From the NCBI GenBank assembly GCA_036426205.1, contig CM071568.1:47508483-47572482 (forward strand): a DNA stretch of 64,000 nucleotides, given 5' to 3'. The notes below the pieces were generated by a model. The model was not told the origin of the DNA. It searched no databases and was given only the letters and a program-made list of their open reading frames with translations. This stretch comes from Ascaphus truei (lineage: Eukaryota > Chordata > Amphibia > Anura > Ascaphidae). This document shows positions 53,110 to 64,000 of this stretch, piece by piece. Positions within the stretch are counted from its first letter, which is position 1, and every line of letters starts with the position of its first letter. A program made the position numbers and the translations under genes.

Positions 53110-54010
53110 AACTTTAGAAAAATTAATTCAAGGAACTCGTTGCTTTTGGCAACGAGTAACCACGTGAGATCATTAAAAGAAGGGATCCCAAAAGGACAAT
53201 TGTTACGCCTCAGGAGGATCTGTTCCACCGAGGACAGTTTCAATATACAATCCAGAGATCTGATTAACAGATTCATTGTCAGGGGATATGATGCCCCCAA
53301 CTAGAACGGACATTATTGGAGGTTAAAAAAATGGATAGGGGTATGACACTATCCAAGTACAAGAGACAGAATGTCAAGAGACATAAAGATACTAATAACA
53401 CACAAATCCAAGACACTTCAGTTTTCTTCATTACCCTACAAAGTAGACAAGCAGGTGCTATCCGCTCCATTATCTCCAAACATTGGAGCATTCTACAATT
53501 AGACAAGGGCTTGACATCTTTAACATAAAAGAGACCTAGATTTGTCTTTTAAAAAGCTAGATCTCTAGCTTCATCCTTGTCCCCAAGTCTCTTTAGTTCC
53601 AGATCTAGCCCATCGGGCATGAAGGGTATTCCAAGAAGTTTCCACAAATGTGGTTTTTGTTCTACAGTATGTGTTCCTATGCCCACTCCATTAAGGTTAT
53701 TTAATGTATTCATCCTAGACAAAGCAAGAAAATAGAAATGTTTATTAACTTTAATACAAGTTATGTAGTTTATGCTTTAAAATGTGGATGTGGCAAGTAC
53801 TATATAGGGCGTACTATTAGACCACTAAAACACAGGATAAGTGAACATGTTCGCCTGATTAAAAAAGGCAATATATTACATCCAGTTTCCAAACATTTCA
53901 CCAATTGCCCTAGTGGAGGTATTAAGAATTTTCAATTTTCAGGCCTTGAACATGTCCTGGCCCCTAATCTTGGGGGGGAGGGGGGGATAGGGTCAATGCA
54001 TTAAATAGGC
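53110..54010 (+). pseudogene. Penelope-like element, RT end and linker
   Basis: Plus strand: 53160-53302 encodes Gly-Ile-Pro-Lys-Gly-Gln-Leu-Leu-Arg-Leu-Arg-Arg-Ile-Cys-Ser, then Phe...Leu-Ile-Asn-Arg-Phe...Arg-Gly-Tyr, a signature from the C-terminal part of the Penelope RT. The linker (53320-53730) is broken by stops and frameshifts. The GIY-YIG domain follows. The 5' part is missing. Confidence 0.8.
53738..54004 (+). pseudogene. GIY-YIG endonuclease domain of the Penelope-like element
   Basis: Contains Val-Val-Tyr-Ala-Leu-Lys-Cys-Gly-Cys, then Tyr-Tyr-Ile-Gly-Arg-Thr, the GIY-YIG pair in Penelope form. Then come a catalytic-type Arg (Lys-His-Arg-Ile-Ser-Glu-His) and Pro-Val-Ser-Lys-His-Phe. 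The last quarter is lost in a G-rich tract near 53975. Confidence 0.85.
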
Positions 54011-54169
54011 GTGAGATGGCATGGATTTATAGTTTAGACGCCATGTACCCCATGGGTATCAACATGGACTGGGAGCTTAGCTACTTTCTGGTGGGTTAGA
54101 CTCCAGATTTACGTTGTTATACATCGATGTTCGCCAGTATTCCAATGTACGTCACGATTCTTTGATTTT

Positions 54170-54300
54170 TTCTTTCCTCTCCCCCACTTTTCATATATTT
54201 TTTTCTCGTTCCCTTCCCCTCCTCCCCCCTCCCCCCCTCTCTCCCCCCGTCTCTCCCCCTAAACCCCCCCTCTCTCCCCCCAATCCCCCCTTTACCATTC
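54170..54300. repeat. Pyrimidine-rich low-complexity tract
   Basis: C/T runs (CCCCTCC, CTCTCTCCCCCC) give a spurious Pro/Ser-rich ORF. Confidence 0.85.
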
Positions 54301-54309
54301 CTTTCTTAC

Positions 54310-54758
54310 TTTATTCACGTCAGACCGTATTTAAGAGATAACAAAATGTATTTAAAATAATATCTCTAAATATGATGTTATTCCTCACTCCTCATTGTAC
54401 TTCCAAATATATATCATTCATCAATATTATATTGGATAAAGGTCATTTATGGTTTGGGGCTATAGATCCCTAAATGAGATTTATTGCTGTCAGTATCATT
54501 ATGGATATTTATTTATCCTTTTTAACATTTTTTGTGATATAAATGTAGTTTGTATGTGTACTAGTGTTTTCAGCACTATGTCTGGTCTCCTGTTAGCAAT
54601 TGACATAGGATATGGATATATATATGTGGCTATGTTTACATCAACATAAGTGGCTTAATCTATACTATTTGTTATATATTGTGTCATTATTGGTGCCATA
54701 TATTATTACCATGTATACTCCTTGCTCTAACTCATCATATTATTTCATGGTGTTTGTT
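54310..54758. other. AT-rich sequence, no feature recognised
   Basis: Lies beyond the truncated 3' LTR of the minus-strand element. Confidence 0.45.
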
Positions 54759-54866
54759 AGGACCAGTATGTCAGGCCAGAGTCTGCAGTCATGTTAAGCT
54801 CAGTCCCGGTGGCTAAGCATAGGTACAGCAGGCTAGAGAATATGACACACAGGTGGCATGACTACA

Positions 54867-54878
54867 TCCTCCCTCTGG
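54867..54878 (-). promoter_or_regulatory. Polypurine tract of the minus-strand element
   Basis: CCAGAGGGAGGA on the minus strand directly precedes TGTAGTCATG, the 3' LTR start. Confidence 0.6.
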
Positions 54879-55299
54879 TGGAATCTTCAACGCCCCTGCT
54901 TGGACCCTAAATTTCGTAGGCACTATCATTCAATGCATAACCTACAGAACAGTAGAGATAATACAGTATGCTATTCATTACAACACATGATACATTCTTG
55001 TGGCAATACTGTGGTAAAACATAATTACATGCAGCATTCTATTAATTACCAAGGTCCTCCCAACATGGAGAACCTATTACTCAATAGTAATGCTCAGGGT
55101 CTGGTTTGCTGACTAGTGCCCCAGTACTATCGGGCACTGTAACTGAAAATACCCTCTTAGGGTGGCGCTCAGACACATATTCGTCTCTGTCCATATAAAT
55201 GGACCTCCCTACTTTCCACAAATCCACTAGATATGCTATTCTGGCTTCCAGATGGTGGAATGTACTCCGACTGTGAGTCTGAACATAGTTCCTAATAAT

Positions 55300-57043
55300 T
55301 TATACCAACCATTTATCACGGTTCTCGTCGATCTCTCTCTCTATGGGTTCAGGCACATAAGGATACTCGAACCCATGTGATTGCCTGTACAACGTGCCTT
55401 TCTGCTCTACTAATTTTAGTAAGCCTATGACCCTCAGCTTTCCTGGCAGGACCCAGTGCAAGGGTTCCTGTGTGGGCGGTTCACAGTACATTACTATACT
55501 GCTTTTTGGTTCTATGATACCACACTTCATTTCATATTCCGTATGCCTCCTGACCTCCATGGTCTCTTCAGGGCAGAATTCCCCTTCTTCCCACCAGTGG
55601 TTGACTATATTCCCGATTTCTAACAGCAAACCGGGTGCGGTGAATGTACAGCATCTAACCCTGGAATCTAGGGTGCAACCAGGGTAGTGACTTAACAGGC
55701 AGCGCCTTAGTTACTTCTGACCCAGAAAAAGGGTGTGAAGAAAAACAAAACGTATCTGAATTCACTGACATCGCATATTGACTTATACCAGACTTAACAC
55801 TACATGACATAGCATCTTCCATATCATCATCAGTGCATTTATCATCAACCAACATTGTATTCCCCAAAGACCAGTCCTTCCAATCCGCAGATGGAGTAAG
55901 AGTGTTAAAGGCCCGCAGGCTCCTCTTTTTGGAGTAATGTTCTCTAGAGGCCCGGTCAGCTTCACCAGGTGGAGCACCACCCTGGCTAACCCGGATAGTA
56001 TTCGCCGCAGCAGAACGTCTAGAGAAAATTAAGGTACTCTTGGAAAGATACGGGTCGTAAAGTCTCAATCAGAGTTGTGCACAATGCGCCCACCCTGGCC
56101 AGCTACCAGAGTTACACTGGCAACATGCGGTTCTACCGCATCCATGAGCTTGGCATCAGCCTATGCACCAAAATAGCACCGGTAATAAACAATTTCTTCT
56201 GGGATCTACGCCGTATTGGCCACAACAGTGGCCGCTTGCTTACAGGCCAAACGTTCCTTCATGAACTGGATAAAGGCAGTCCCTTCAATAGGAGTTGGGG
56301 CGGCACTCACCAGAGCAGGAATCAATTCGGGTTCGTCCTCTGCTACAGCGTTCGCTCGAATGGTGACATCATCACTTGACGAGCTCCGCCGTCTGTCAGG
56401 TCTGATTCAGAGAGTCGCGTCGACGGCTACCTCAGCCTGGTCACTGAGCATCTGCTGGAACACCACGGAAGACCTCCGACTACTGTTACAGGACAAAGGT
56501 AGGGACATGTCCACAGGGGAAAGGCACTGGATAATTTCTGAGTAAACCGAGGCAATTAGCAAGGCCTTTTCCGACCCCTGCGCCTCTGGCAACAGCGGTG
56601 CCTCATCACCCCAGGCAGTCACCTTACTCGGTTGTTCTTGGATTGGTTCCGTCTCTCTGACCATCTCTGGTTCCTCGGTTGGGACCTGGTCTGGAGCTCA
56701 TGGAGCTTTTGGATATCATTGGGGTACTCTGACCCCCTGGAGCATCCTCTTGAGCGCACGGACCCTCAGGAACCTTCATCGTTGAGGTAGATATGCTAGC
56801 AGTAGTATCGACCGCCCAAGTCTTGGGGTCGGTCTCATATTTGTCCGCAAAGGCCATAGGCCGCAGCAGTGTGGGCTTGATAAAGCGTGCTCTGCAGCGG
56901 GCACACTTGGCTCCCCAAATCAGCTTGCCACCGGGGAAATCGCAAATAGGACATAGGCCCTGGAGGTATCTCTTTCCGTCCACCTTCACCACTAGGAGGC
57001 CTCCTGGTAGACGGTAGTGGGTAAAGTCCATAGTGCTAGACAT
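55300..57043 (-). pseudogene. Novel ORF relative, broken, with CxxC pairs
   Basis: The segment starting at 57043 (or the ATG of Met-Asp-Phe near 57030) encodes Leu-Pro-Gly-Gly-Leu-Leu-Val-Val-Lys, Cys-Pro-Ile-Cys, Pro-Gly-Gly, Cys-Ala-Arg-Cys. This is the same module as in the plus-strand ORF at 50101. Coding continues in shifting frames: 56664-56407, about 56390-56220, 56068-55655 and 55629-55300. The last has a plausible globular C-terminal domain with Trp-Trp-Glu-Glu-Gly-Glu-Phe-Cys-Pro and no known match. At least three frame breaks or stops are present. Confidence 0.55.
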
Positions 57044-57261
57044 ACCGAGATCTCTTGATTAGCACGAGCACTGGAGTATTGGTAAGATAGCTCCTCTCTC
57101 TCGCTTGGCTCCAAAGAATTGAGGGTGCGGTCAGCCACATCCAGCTCCTCCCTTGTCCTCGGTAGTAGTTAGACATTGGTTGTCACAGTGCCCCCTCCCT
57201 CTCATGGAGATTAGAGTTGGGGCACACGGGACAGGGTGTGACTGACTCCTGGATGAGCCTG

Positions 57262-57513
57262 TCACTTGGCTTGGGTGGGGTCCTGGCTTTCACGCCAGAC
57301 CCGTGCAGAACTTTGCAGAATTTCTTGTGCAACCCTTTTGTAGGCAATACGTGCGCTCTCCAGCCTTGGTGGGAGATGCCATCTTGTATGGCAAACTTCA
57401 CTTGGTAGCTTCTTGAACTGGAGAACCACCATTTTAAGTTCCTTATTGTACAGGACTATGTGTCTCATACGCTTCCACAGGGAATCCATCTTCTGGACGT
57501 GCTCACAGCACAT
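57262..57513 (-). CDS. Small upstream ORF in the minus-strand LTR element
   Basis: 83 codons, ATG at 57513, lying between the leader and the CxxC ORF. It is basic, with Leu-Trp-Lys-Arg-Met-Arg and Lys-Arg-Val-Ala-Gln-Glu-Ile-Leu. No family is recognised and no counterpart was seen in the plus-strand copy. It may be part of a larger broken frame. Confidence 0.3.
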   Translation of the reverse strand: MCCEHVQKMDSLWKRMRHIVLYNKELKMVVLQFKKLPSEVCHTRWHLPPRLESARIAYKRVAQEILQSSARVWRESQDPTQAK

Positions 57514-58058
57514 GGTTAGTGGTCTACCAAGAGTAAGTTGTACCCCAGGCTAGCAAAGCTCTTTCCAATACTCTGCACATGGTTACAGTCAATTACAAGC
57601 ACTCTGTGGTTCCACAATCTGGATATGGCTAGTAGTACTCTGGGCGTTCTTCCAGCAGAGGTGTCTCGGCATCTAGTATGTCAGGCACCCCTCCTAAGAC
57701 ACACCCTAGAAGTACCTTACGCCGCCCACTCAGCTGACAGTATTGCGGACACTCTCCAGACCTCCCTGTGACTCACTAACCAGAGCAAACCCTTTAGGCA
57801 ACCTATGACTACCCACCTCTGGGCGAATCAGAACAGCAATAGCCCTTTGTCTCCAGACCATTCACCCGTTAGGCAGTCTAAGTCATTGTTCCGTGGTGGG
57901 GAAAGTGGGGCCTGGTTATGGTATGCCGGGGTCCCCTGGACACTATACCTAGCCTCCCTCCTTCTCTCAGCACTTGTTCTGGAAGCGTATCTGTAACTTC
58001 CAGAGTTGGTTCGCTGAAAACCTGCCCTGTTAAGCAGTAAAACAGCAGCGCCTCCAAA

Positions 58059-58815
58059 TGTAATGTTTTTTCCCCCACCCGGTGGGAGATTTGGCCATTA
58101 CTGTACATGTGGTGCATGATACCTGCTGATAACAGGAGGGCTGAGTCATCCGCTGATGTTAGTGGGGACACAGGATCAGGTTTCTGGGGTACATTATCCA
58201 TATGGTTCTTTAGCAGTGCAGCGCCTCCATCTGCCGCAGGTTCCAAGATGAATGGATGCGATCTCCTACGGTAGAAACTCTCCCTCTCCTCCCAGTAAGA
58301 TCACACCCAGACAGGAGGTATATGCAACCAGGAATGATCTTTATTGCTACCACAAACACACAGCAGTGGCCTGCTCAATCACAACTTCTCAGGATCAGTT
58401 ATCCACTGAATGATGATCCCTGAACAACCACTAAAGGCTAGGGCCCCTGCAGCTGTCCTAGCTCTTCTCGACTCCCTTATCAGAAGTCAGGGTATAGGCT
58501 CACACTCACTCTCCCCCAAGGGGGAGAGGCCAGGGAAAGCCCCAATTTCAGGCTCCCAGATGTGTGACCTTGCCTCTCTTAGTGGGGAAAAGCACTAAAG
58601 AATTTGGGTACTTCCTTTTAGTACATCCAAGAGGAGGGCACCAGGTCTTTCCCATGGTTGGGCGTGCTGAGGCCCAATGTCACCGCCTCCCACTGTCACT
58701 CAAATGCAGCTCCAAGGAGGGGGAAAACCCCATGTTGACTACTGGGCAGCCTGATTCTAACAGGACTTACTGCCAGGAGTAGGGCAGGTTTGTAGCCACC
58801 GGTGACATGACTAAA
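58059..58815 (-). repeat. 5' LTR of the minus-strand element
   Basis: Ends ACATTACA at 58059, next to the primer motif. The U5 motif TGGAGGCGCTGCAC is at 58216-58229. It is collinear with the solo LTR at 22275-23032 over its full length. The outer end is blurred (58815-58819). Confidence 0.8.
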
Positions 58816-58819
58816 TACA

Positions 58820-61260
58820 GTATAATTAAAATAAACATATTTTTAAAAGTAGTTCTTAGAGAAAGCTAAACTGTCCTTTTTTTAATGTGCATTTTTTTTT
58901 TTTAAATAGAGATGGGTGTTCTGCATTTTTCCCCCTACCCCAAAGAGCTCCCAAACATATTAGGCGCTTAGCAGACACAGGGATTTTATTTTATTTCAGC
59001 CACTTTAAATGCAATGTTCTTACCAGCTACTGTACTCCTTCACCACTAAAGGGACCACATATTTACCTTCTGCTCACAATGTGTATTTGCACGTCTTAGT
59101 GACCATTTTGTTAGGACTTTATAACACACTTGGTTAGAGAGCATTTTATTTTTCATAGCCAGGGGTTGTTGTTTATATACTGTACATCCTTGACTTTTCT
59201 ATGACCTGGTTGGTGTAGATATTTTCACCTTCTCTTTACCTGTTCGAGAATCAAACTGTATAAAACAGAGACAACCAGCAACACATACAGTACAGCTAGA
59301 GGAGGAGGAGGCTTCCGAAACACATGAATATGTTGTGTTATGGGTGCTTTGTAGAGCGGTTACAGAACGTGCTCCGGCTGCTTCAATGGATTTCCATAAC
59401 TTGTTTTGGTTACACTAATACGGTGGTGGTTACAGTGGTGTGATATCGGTCCTGAAAAGACGACACAAAATACCTTTCACAATGCCACTTATAAAAACGG
59501 CCCCTAAATGAACAGTAGATATGAGAACGAGAACAGCAGATATACAGGTTACAGACAAGTAGAGGATACATGGAACATAAACCCACTGGATACAGATAAT
59601 GGAGAAAAAAAATACAAAGATACTGTAACAGCAAAAAGTAGAGCATCAGCCAACCCAGTGCAAATGCAGTGGTATGAGCAATTACTAAAAATATATGCTC
59701 TCATTTATTTGGCAAGGACTTGCTGTCATATGAAACAGCAATGGGATGTCAGACAGATCTTAGCCAATACTTTTTAGTGTCTCCATAATGACTTCATTAA
59801 AAGTAATCTTGTGCAAGCCTTTCACTGCTTCACCGATATAATATTAAACATATATTCTGAAAGATCACAACACCGGCTTCTGTATATTCACTACAAATAT
59901 ATGCCACCGCCTATGATGGATAGATTGTGCTTAATAGAGTGTACCTGTGGGTTTCTTTATAAAAATTGAGATATTCTTTTTTGAATGCATAGGAAATGTA
60001 GTATGCGAGAGACTCTAATTAAAATTCTTGCAAATAGGAATGACCAACAAGAAACACTCAATTAAACATTGTTCTCTTTCTTTATAGTGAATATGAAATG
60101 AGAATCTGTTACCTGGTTTGCAATAAATAGTACAGAAATAGCCTCTTTGAAGAACTTTCCTGCTTAATGTTTTCCGGTAACTGAACAGTCCAAACATATG
60201 ATTAAGAAAATGTTTGCCATTAATTGAATGGTACGGACAGCAACGAAAACAAGAATAAATTAGAGCAATCATTTGGTGAGGTTTTGACAGTTATCATGCA
60301 CATTTAAATTATGCTACAACACAAACAACAAGATAAAATAAATGTTTTCTATTCTGCATTAGCGAAATAGATGTTCATAAACATGCATACAGTATGCTTA
60401 GACAAAGAAAGGAAAATAGAACAGAGAAGAAGTATAAAATGCAGACATGAAAGCATCAGAGTGCTGAGTGATATTAACCCAGCTATTACAATAATTGACA
60501 TATTTGCAGTGGTTTTGTAATATCAACATTCCACCAATGACTGGAGTAATCTTTGTAAACATGGCAATTGCCAATGCTTTGAAAGTGTGCAAAACTGGTA
60601 AACATCAAGGCCCATATTTACTAAGTAGTGCAATTGCATTAGACACCTTCCTGGCACTTTCTGTAGTGCATTTTAATATGCTTGGGGAAAGTTTTTGTTT
60701 CAAAGAGTTGGCTCTAGAGAAAATCATTTTAGGAGTCTCTGGTAGGAATTCGGGAAATTACCTCTTAATCTGCCTTAATGTTTTCTCAAGATTTTCTTGA
60801 TGAGTGATGCTGCCGTATTATATACCTGGCAACGAATGGAACTACATTTTTGGAATCAAAATCTATTTTCTTAGTTTTCCCTGGCTTATATTTGATAAGG
60901 CTCTGTCTATCAGTGGACCTGACTTTTTTTTAAACATTGTATCCATTAGTTGGGGATTATATTTCCTCTCTAGGACTTTCTCTTCTTGTTTTTCTGCCTG
61001 TTCCTCAAAAGTCTGCCTCCCATGTTATCTTGGTATTCCTAAGACAAGACCATGCTTTTCTTTACATTACTTTTATTTATTTTATTGGTAATATTGATTG
61101 GTCACAGGACCTCCAATAAGGTAAAGGACATTGATGGACGAACAACCAGCATGTTGAGTGTAGGAATCTTGGTGCTAAGGACAGCCGGATCAAGCCCTCA
61201 GCACCCCAAAGAGGGGTGTGGTAGGGGTTTAGTGGTCACCACGTTATGGAAACCCACTAG
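58820..61260. other. No gene recognised
   Basis: AT-rich; short ORFs (for example 60495-61119) have no domain. No clear repeats. Confidence 0.45.
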
Positions 61261-61267
61261 TACTTTG

Positions 61268-61382
61268 ATCACCTATTTCATGTTGGTTTAGGATATCTTG
61301 CCTGTGTATAAAAGGGCTAATATATTGGCCAATATATACATAGGCAAGATAGCCAGCCGAAAACCAACTTGGAGTAGGTGAT
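61268..61382. repeat. Short palindromic element
   Basis: ATCACCTA...GTTGGTTT...ATCTTGCCT-TGTATA is mirrored by TATACATAGGCAAGAT...AAACCAAC...TAGGTGAT, a near-complete palindrome of 115 bp. Probably a MITE. Confidence 0.65.
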
Positions 61383-61955
61383 ATATAAAAGAAATGCAGT
61401 ATTTCTGTCGTCATTCTGGTTCCGATAAAAATTAGGACTTGATAATTAGCATCATAAGTAAAGTTGTGTTATTTATTCATTTTGACTCGGGTCCTAATAT
61501 TTTTACCGGAATAAAAAAAAAATACATTTGTTTTAGCAGTACAAGGTTGATGGCTTGCACCATACAAATAACTCTTTTTTTTGGCAATAATACCGCGTTT
61601 CCCCAACATTGATGACTAAGCCTAAGAGAGGAATCTAAATAGGTTAGAATAGGTTTTTAAAAAGTTAGACATTTATAGGCAATACAGCAAGAGCAATCAA
61701 GGATTTTAGACTTGACTAAAATTTTGGGAGGATATGTACTGTAAGTTTGTGTGTCATATGCATACGTTTTGCGGTGATTATGTACTGTATGTTTGTGTCG
61801 CATGCATAATGGTAAACTTTTAAGTCAAAGTCACAAATAAAAATCCACCAAGGAAGTATAGGAAAAGAAGAGGTAAAAAAGGAAAGTCCCAAGGTATTCT
61901 GACGGATCAACGGTGGTTGATTATGTAAAAGGCAAAGAGAGCTAGCAAAGCTAAT
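61383..61955. other. No feature recognised
   Basis: AT-rich; a repeated TATGTACTGTA-GTTTGTGTC-ATGCATA phrase occurs twice near 61733-61810. Confidence 0.4.
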
Positions 61956-61960
61956 CTATG

Positions 61961-62190
61961 TTATGTATGGCAAAAGGTTAATGAGTGTGATTTAACACTG
62001 TCAATCACCTTAAAGCAAAGCTGACAGGCACTGTGCCCTGCTTGTGTGAAATGGTGGGCCACTGGAGCCTCCAAATTCATCCTCCTAATAGCAGCCTTAT
62101 GTTGTTGAATCTTATCCTTGACCTGCTGCGTAGTCTCACCCACATACCCAAGACCATTTGATAAATAGACTGCATTCTTAGATAGACACG
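61961..62190 (-). pseudogene. Penelope-like GIY-YIG fragment
   Basis: The minus strand encodes Asn-Ala-Val-Tyr-Leu...Gly-Tyr-Val-Gly-Glu-Thr-Thr-Gln-Gln-Val-Lys, the second half of a GIY-YIG pair. Then come Ile-Gln-Gln-His-Lys-Ala-Ala-Ile-Arg, Val-Ala-His-His-Phe and Cys-Phe-Lys-Val-Ile-Asp. It is a different subfamily from 53738. Truncated at both sides. Confidence 0.8.
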
Positions 62191-62282
62191 TATAGAATTA
62201 ATTAATACAATACCTGTATCCAGTCAGTGAATGGGTGAAGTGCTCACCCTCCTAGACACTCCCACACTGAGAACAAGAGCAG

Positions 62283-62366
62283 CAATGGATGGTACCAAAC
62301 TTGAGGGGGGCCTAGGAACATCTCCCCCCAAATAAATCTTGTGCCCCCCAGTTTGCGCACCCCTGT
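62283..62366. mobile_element. hAT MITE end fragment
   Basis: GTGCCCCCCAGTTTGCGCACCCCTG resembles the right end of the hAT MITE at 46704-46964. The left end is not identifiable. Confidence 0.4.
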
Positions 62367-62369
62367 TTA

Positions 62370-63045
62370 AGGGATTGAGGGATCTCTTTGGGTTCCCTGC
62401 ACCTGTTTGTCACTTTGCTAATCATCGTGGGCGTGCTGATTCTCACCACTTTATTTAAATACCTTAGAGTGGAATGTCATTATATATTCTACTTTTCTCT
62501 GTTTAATAAACTACAGAAACATCAGTAGATATCCTTATTCTGGAAGAATAGGGATTATGGGATGGGAGGGACAAACACAAGGGAAAAAATATAATTTCTC
62601 TATTACTGTAGTTACTAAGAAAATATGTTATGCGTTATTGTTTAACAGTCCATGTTTATTATAGGATCATAAAAATATGTTTGACTGGTACTGTTCTAGG
62701 CAATTATTACATTATATTACAGAAAGAACAAAACGCATGCATCTTTGATAACATTAGTCTTTGAAATCAACATATGCTTCTGTTATCTAACTTCTTCAAC
62801 CACTAAAAGATTTGTAGAATTATTTGTACCTGTACATCTTTGATCTTTTAAAAGATAAGGTTCAGAAATCTTTGAGGGGTTATATCTAGGTTTGTGGCAA
62901 GAAATCACGGCAAGAAGGTTAAAAAAATGGATCACTCCCTTATTAACGATTTAATCCCCTTTTGGGGTTGGTTAGTAACCAAACTAATAAGAATTGATGC
63001 CCCATTCTTCTGACATTTAATTGCTGTATGAGAAAACTAGTTACA
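62370..63045. other. No feature recognised
   Basis: No ORF with a domain and no repeat structure. Confidence 0.4.
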
Positions 63046-63049
63046 ATTA

Positions 63050-63265
63050 GAAATGGGCAAATTTGTTTTGCAAATTTGGATCCACAGCAAATCGACCTGT
63101 TCCTTTGGTCTGCGGATTTCCGCAGATCAATCTCAAAAAGGCGATTCGCATTTTGCATTTTTTTTATTAGTATTACCAATACACTCCATGGATTCCACAA
63201 TGCGTAGATGGATTTGCAGAATCCAATTCGCAGATTCAGCAATCCGTTGGCGGAGAGAGACTGTC
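63050..63265 (+). repeat. Dispersed repeat, GGATTC-rich family
   Basis: Third and best copy of the family at 6540 and 44990, with AATTTGGATCCACAGCAAAT, TTCCTTTGGTCTGCGGAT, TCTCAAAAAGGCGATTC and GCAGATTCAGCAATCCG. Confidence 0.55.
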
Positions 63266-63414
63266 TGTAAAAGTTACACCTCTTCCCTTTTAAAGCAGTT
63301 CAGTCTCGGTTAATTAGGTGCACCAGCAGATTGCTTAGCTAGAGGAGTTTAACCATACTGTAAAGTATGCATACTACAAGCTCCTGCAAACATACACAGT
63401 CTATGACTTACACA

Positions 63415-63880
63415 TATCCCCCTCCCCAGCATAACATTGCCATGTGGAGCGGCCAAGGCACCCTAGAGAGTGCATCAGCATTTCCATGCAGCATTCCTGC
63501 TCGATGCTGGACCATGAAATCAGAGGGCTGCAATGACAGCAATGACCACTGAATAATCCTCGAGTTTGTTTCTTTGTTCCTATGCATAAACTGTAAATGA
63601 GCATGGTCTGTAATGAGGCTGAATGACCTGCCTAAGAGATAATATTGTAATTTCTCTGTAGTCCATTTACTGCCAAGCATTCCTTCTCTACAATGGCATG
63701 CCCAGGGTAACAACTTGCGACTTAGATACAAGACGGTGTGTTCCACTTCTCCTACAAACTGGGAGATGACTGCTCCAAGAACTACTATCTGTTTGTAGAA
63801 AAAATTGCATTGAAAACATCCGGGCCACTATGATCGTGTGATTACAGAGCAATACTTTTGGCAAATTTGCTATCACTGCA
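63415..63880 (-). pseudogene. Ty3/gypsy RNase H fragment, probably Gmr1-like
   Basis: The minus strand encodes Gln-Thr-Asp-Ser-Ser (near 63780, other frame), Val-Leu-Tyr-Leu-Ser-Arg-Lys-Leu, Glu-Lys-Leu-Gln-Tyr-Tyr-Leu-Leu-Gly, Ile-Thr-Asp-His-Ala, and Gly-Asn-Ala-Asp-Ala-Leu-Ser-Arg. The coding part ends beside a purine tract (GGGGAGGGGGA) and a possible LTR start TGTGTAAG at 63414. No integrase follows RNase H, which fits the Gmr1 gene order. It is truncated upstream near the window edge. Confidence 0.75.
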
Positions 63881-64000
63881 TATTGTTTATTGGATTAGAA
63901 AGAAAAAACATAATACTTTACACTGTCAAAATTTACATGAGTACATTGGTTAAAAAAAAACAATAGAAATACATTCAAATCACTCAGATTTCCCAAAGCA

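Larger units (their letters stand above)
54760..58815 (-). mobile_element. LTR element with novel ORFs (minus strand)
   Basis: 5' LTR 58059-58815, primer-site motif 58043-58056, internal region of about 3.2 kb, polypurine tract AGAGGGAGGA (within 54867-54878), and the start of a truncated 3' LTR (TGTAGTCATGCC reading down from 54866). The 5' LTR carries TAGTCATGTCACC at the matching place. No RT, integrase or protease is recognisable; the internal ORFs are those below. It is a second, diverged relative of the element at 48103. Confidence 0.75.

Noticed and set aside
1..64000. CRISPR arrays, operons, bacterial promoters, rRNA or tRNA genes
   Set aside because: None seen; repeats, splice sites and element types are those of a vertebrate nuclear genome.

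Overview
This window is vertebrate nuclear DNA with eukaryotic intronic character and almost no coding sequence. One real host exon is visible: a 92-bp minus-strand exon at 34173-34264, with good splice sites, encoding the catalytic Glu-Glu segment of carboxypeptidase Q (CPQ, an M28 peptidase). I therefore read the window as intronic sequence of a large CPQ-like gene transcribed from the minus strand. The repertoire of L1, CR1/L2-type LINEs, Penelope-like elements with hammerhead-like motifs, a Gmr1-like Ty3/gypsy element, hAT, Harbinger-like and pogo/Tigger-like MITEs, and many LTRs points to an amphibian, most likely a frog. That is inference; no search was run.

Layout. 1-2774 and 10785-13528 are two copies of one block of older repeats (foldbacks, LINE 3' ends, an L1 tail). 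Copy B is rich in single-base deletions and ends in an AT-repeat palindrome. 4.9-10 kb holds MITEs in unassigned sequence. 14.6-17.1 kb is a long inverted-repeat element split by a solo LTR. 19.7-23.0 kb has two related solo LTRs, one of them split by an unrelated solo LTR. 23.06-24.47 kb is a young Penelope-derived retroposon with about 248-bp inverted arms and a good hammerhead ribozyme candidate. 26.4-31.7 kb is nested LINE debris (L2-like, CR1-like, an L1 inserted in the CR1), plus hAT and Harbinger-like insertions. 34.2 kb is the CPQ exon. 35.3-36.7 kb is another solo LTR, split by two DNA transposons.

37.67-43.05 kb is the best-preserved element: a Gmr1-like Ty3/gypsy retrotransposon with 5-bp target duplications, about 2% LTR divergence, a tRNA-Leu-like primer site, a SCAN-like Gag, and integrase ahead of reverse transcriptase. 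It is dead: an in-frame stop after Gag, a second stop in RT, two frameshifts, and lysine in place of the catalytic integrase glutamate. 45.5-46.6 kb is a hAT transposase pseudogene.

47.2-58.8 kb is dominated by one LTR family: TGTAG...TACA ends, 4-bp target duplications, and a TGGAGGCGCTGC-like primer site that recurs inside U5. Two copies, in opposite orientations, keep internal regions with long ORFs that look like no Gag or Pol I know. They share a PGG-flanked CxxC...CxxC motif. This family, with at least eight LTR copies here, is the strongest candidate for something undescribed. 53.1-54.0 kb and 62 kb hold Penelope-like GIY-YIG fragments, and 63.4-63.9 kb a second gypsy RNase H fragment.
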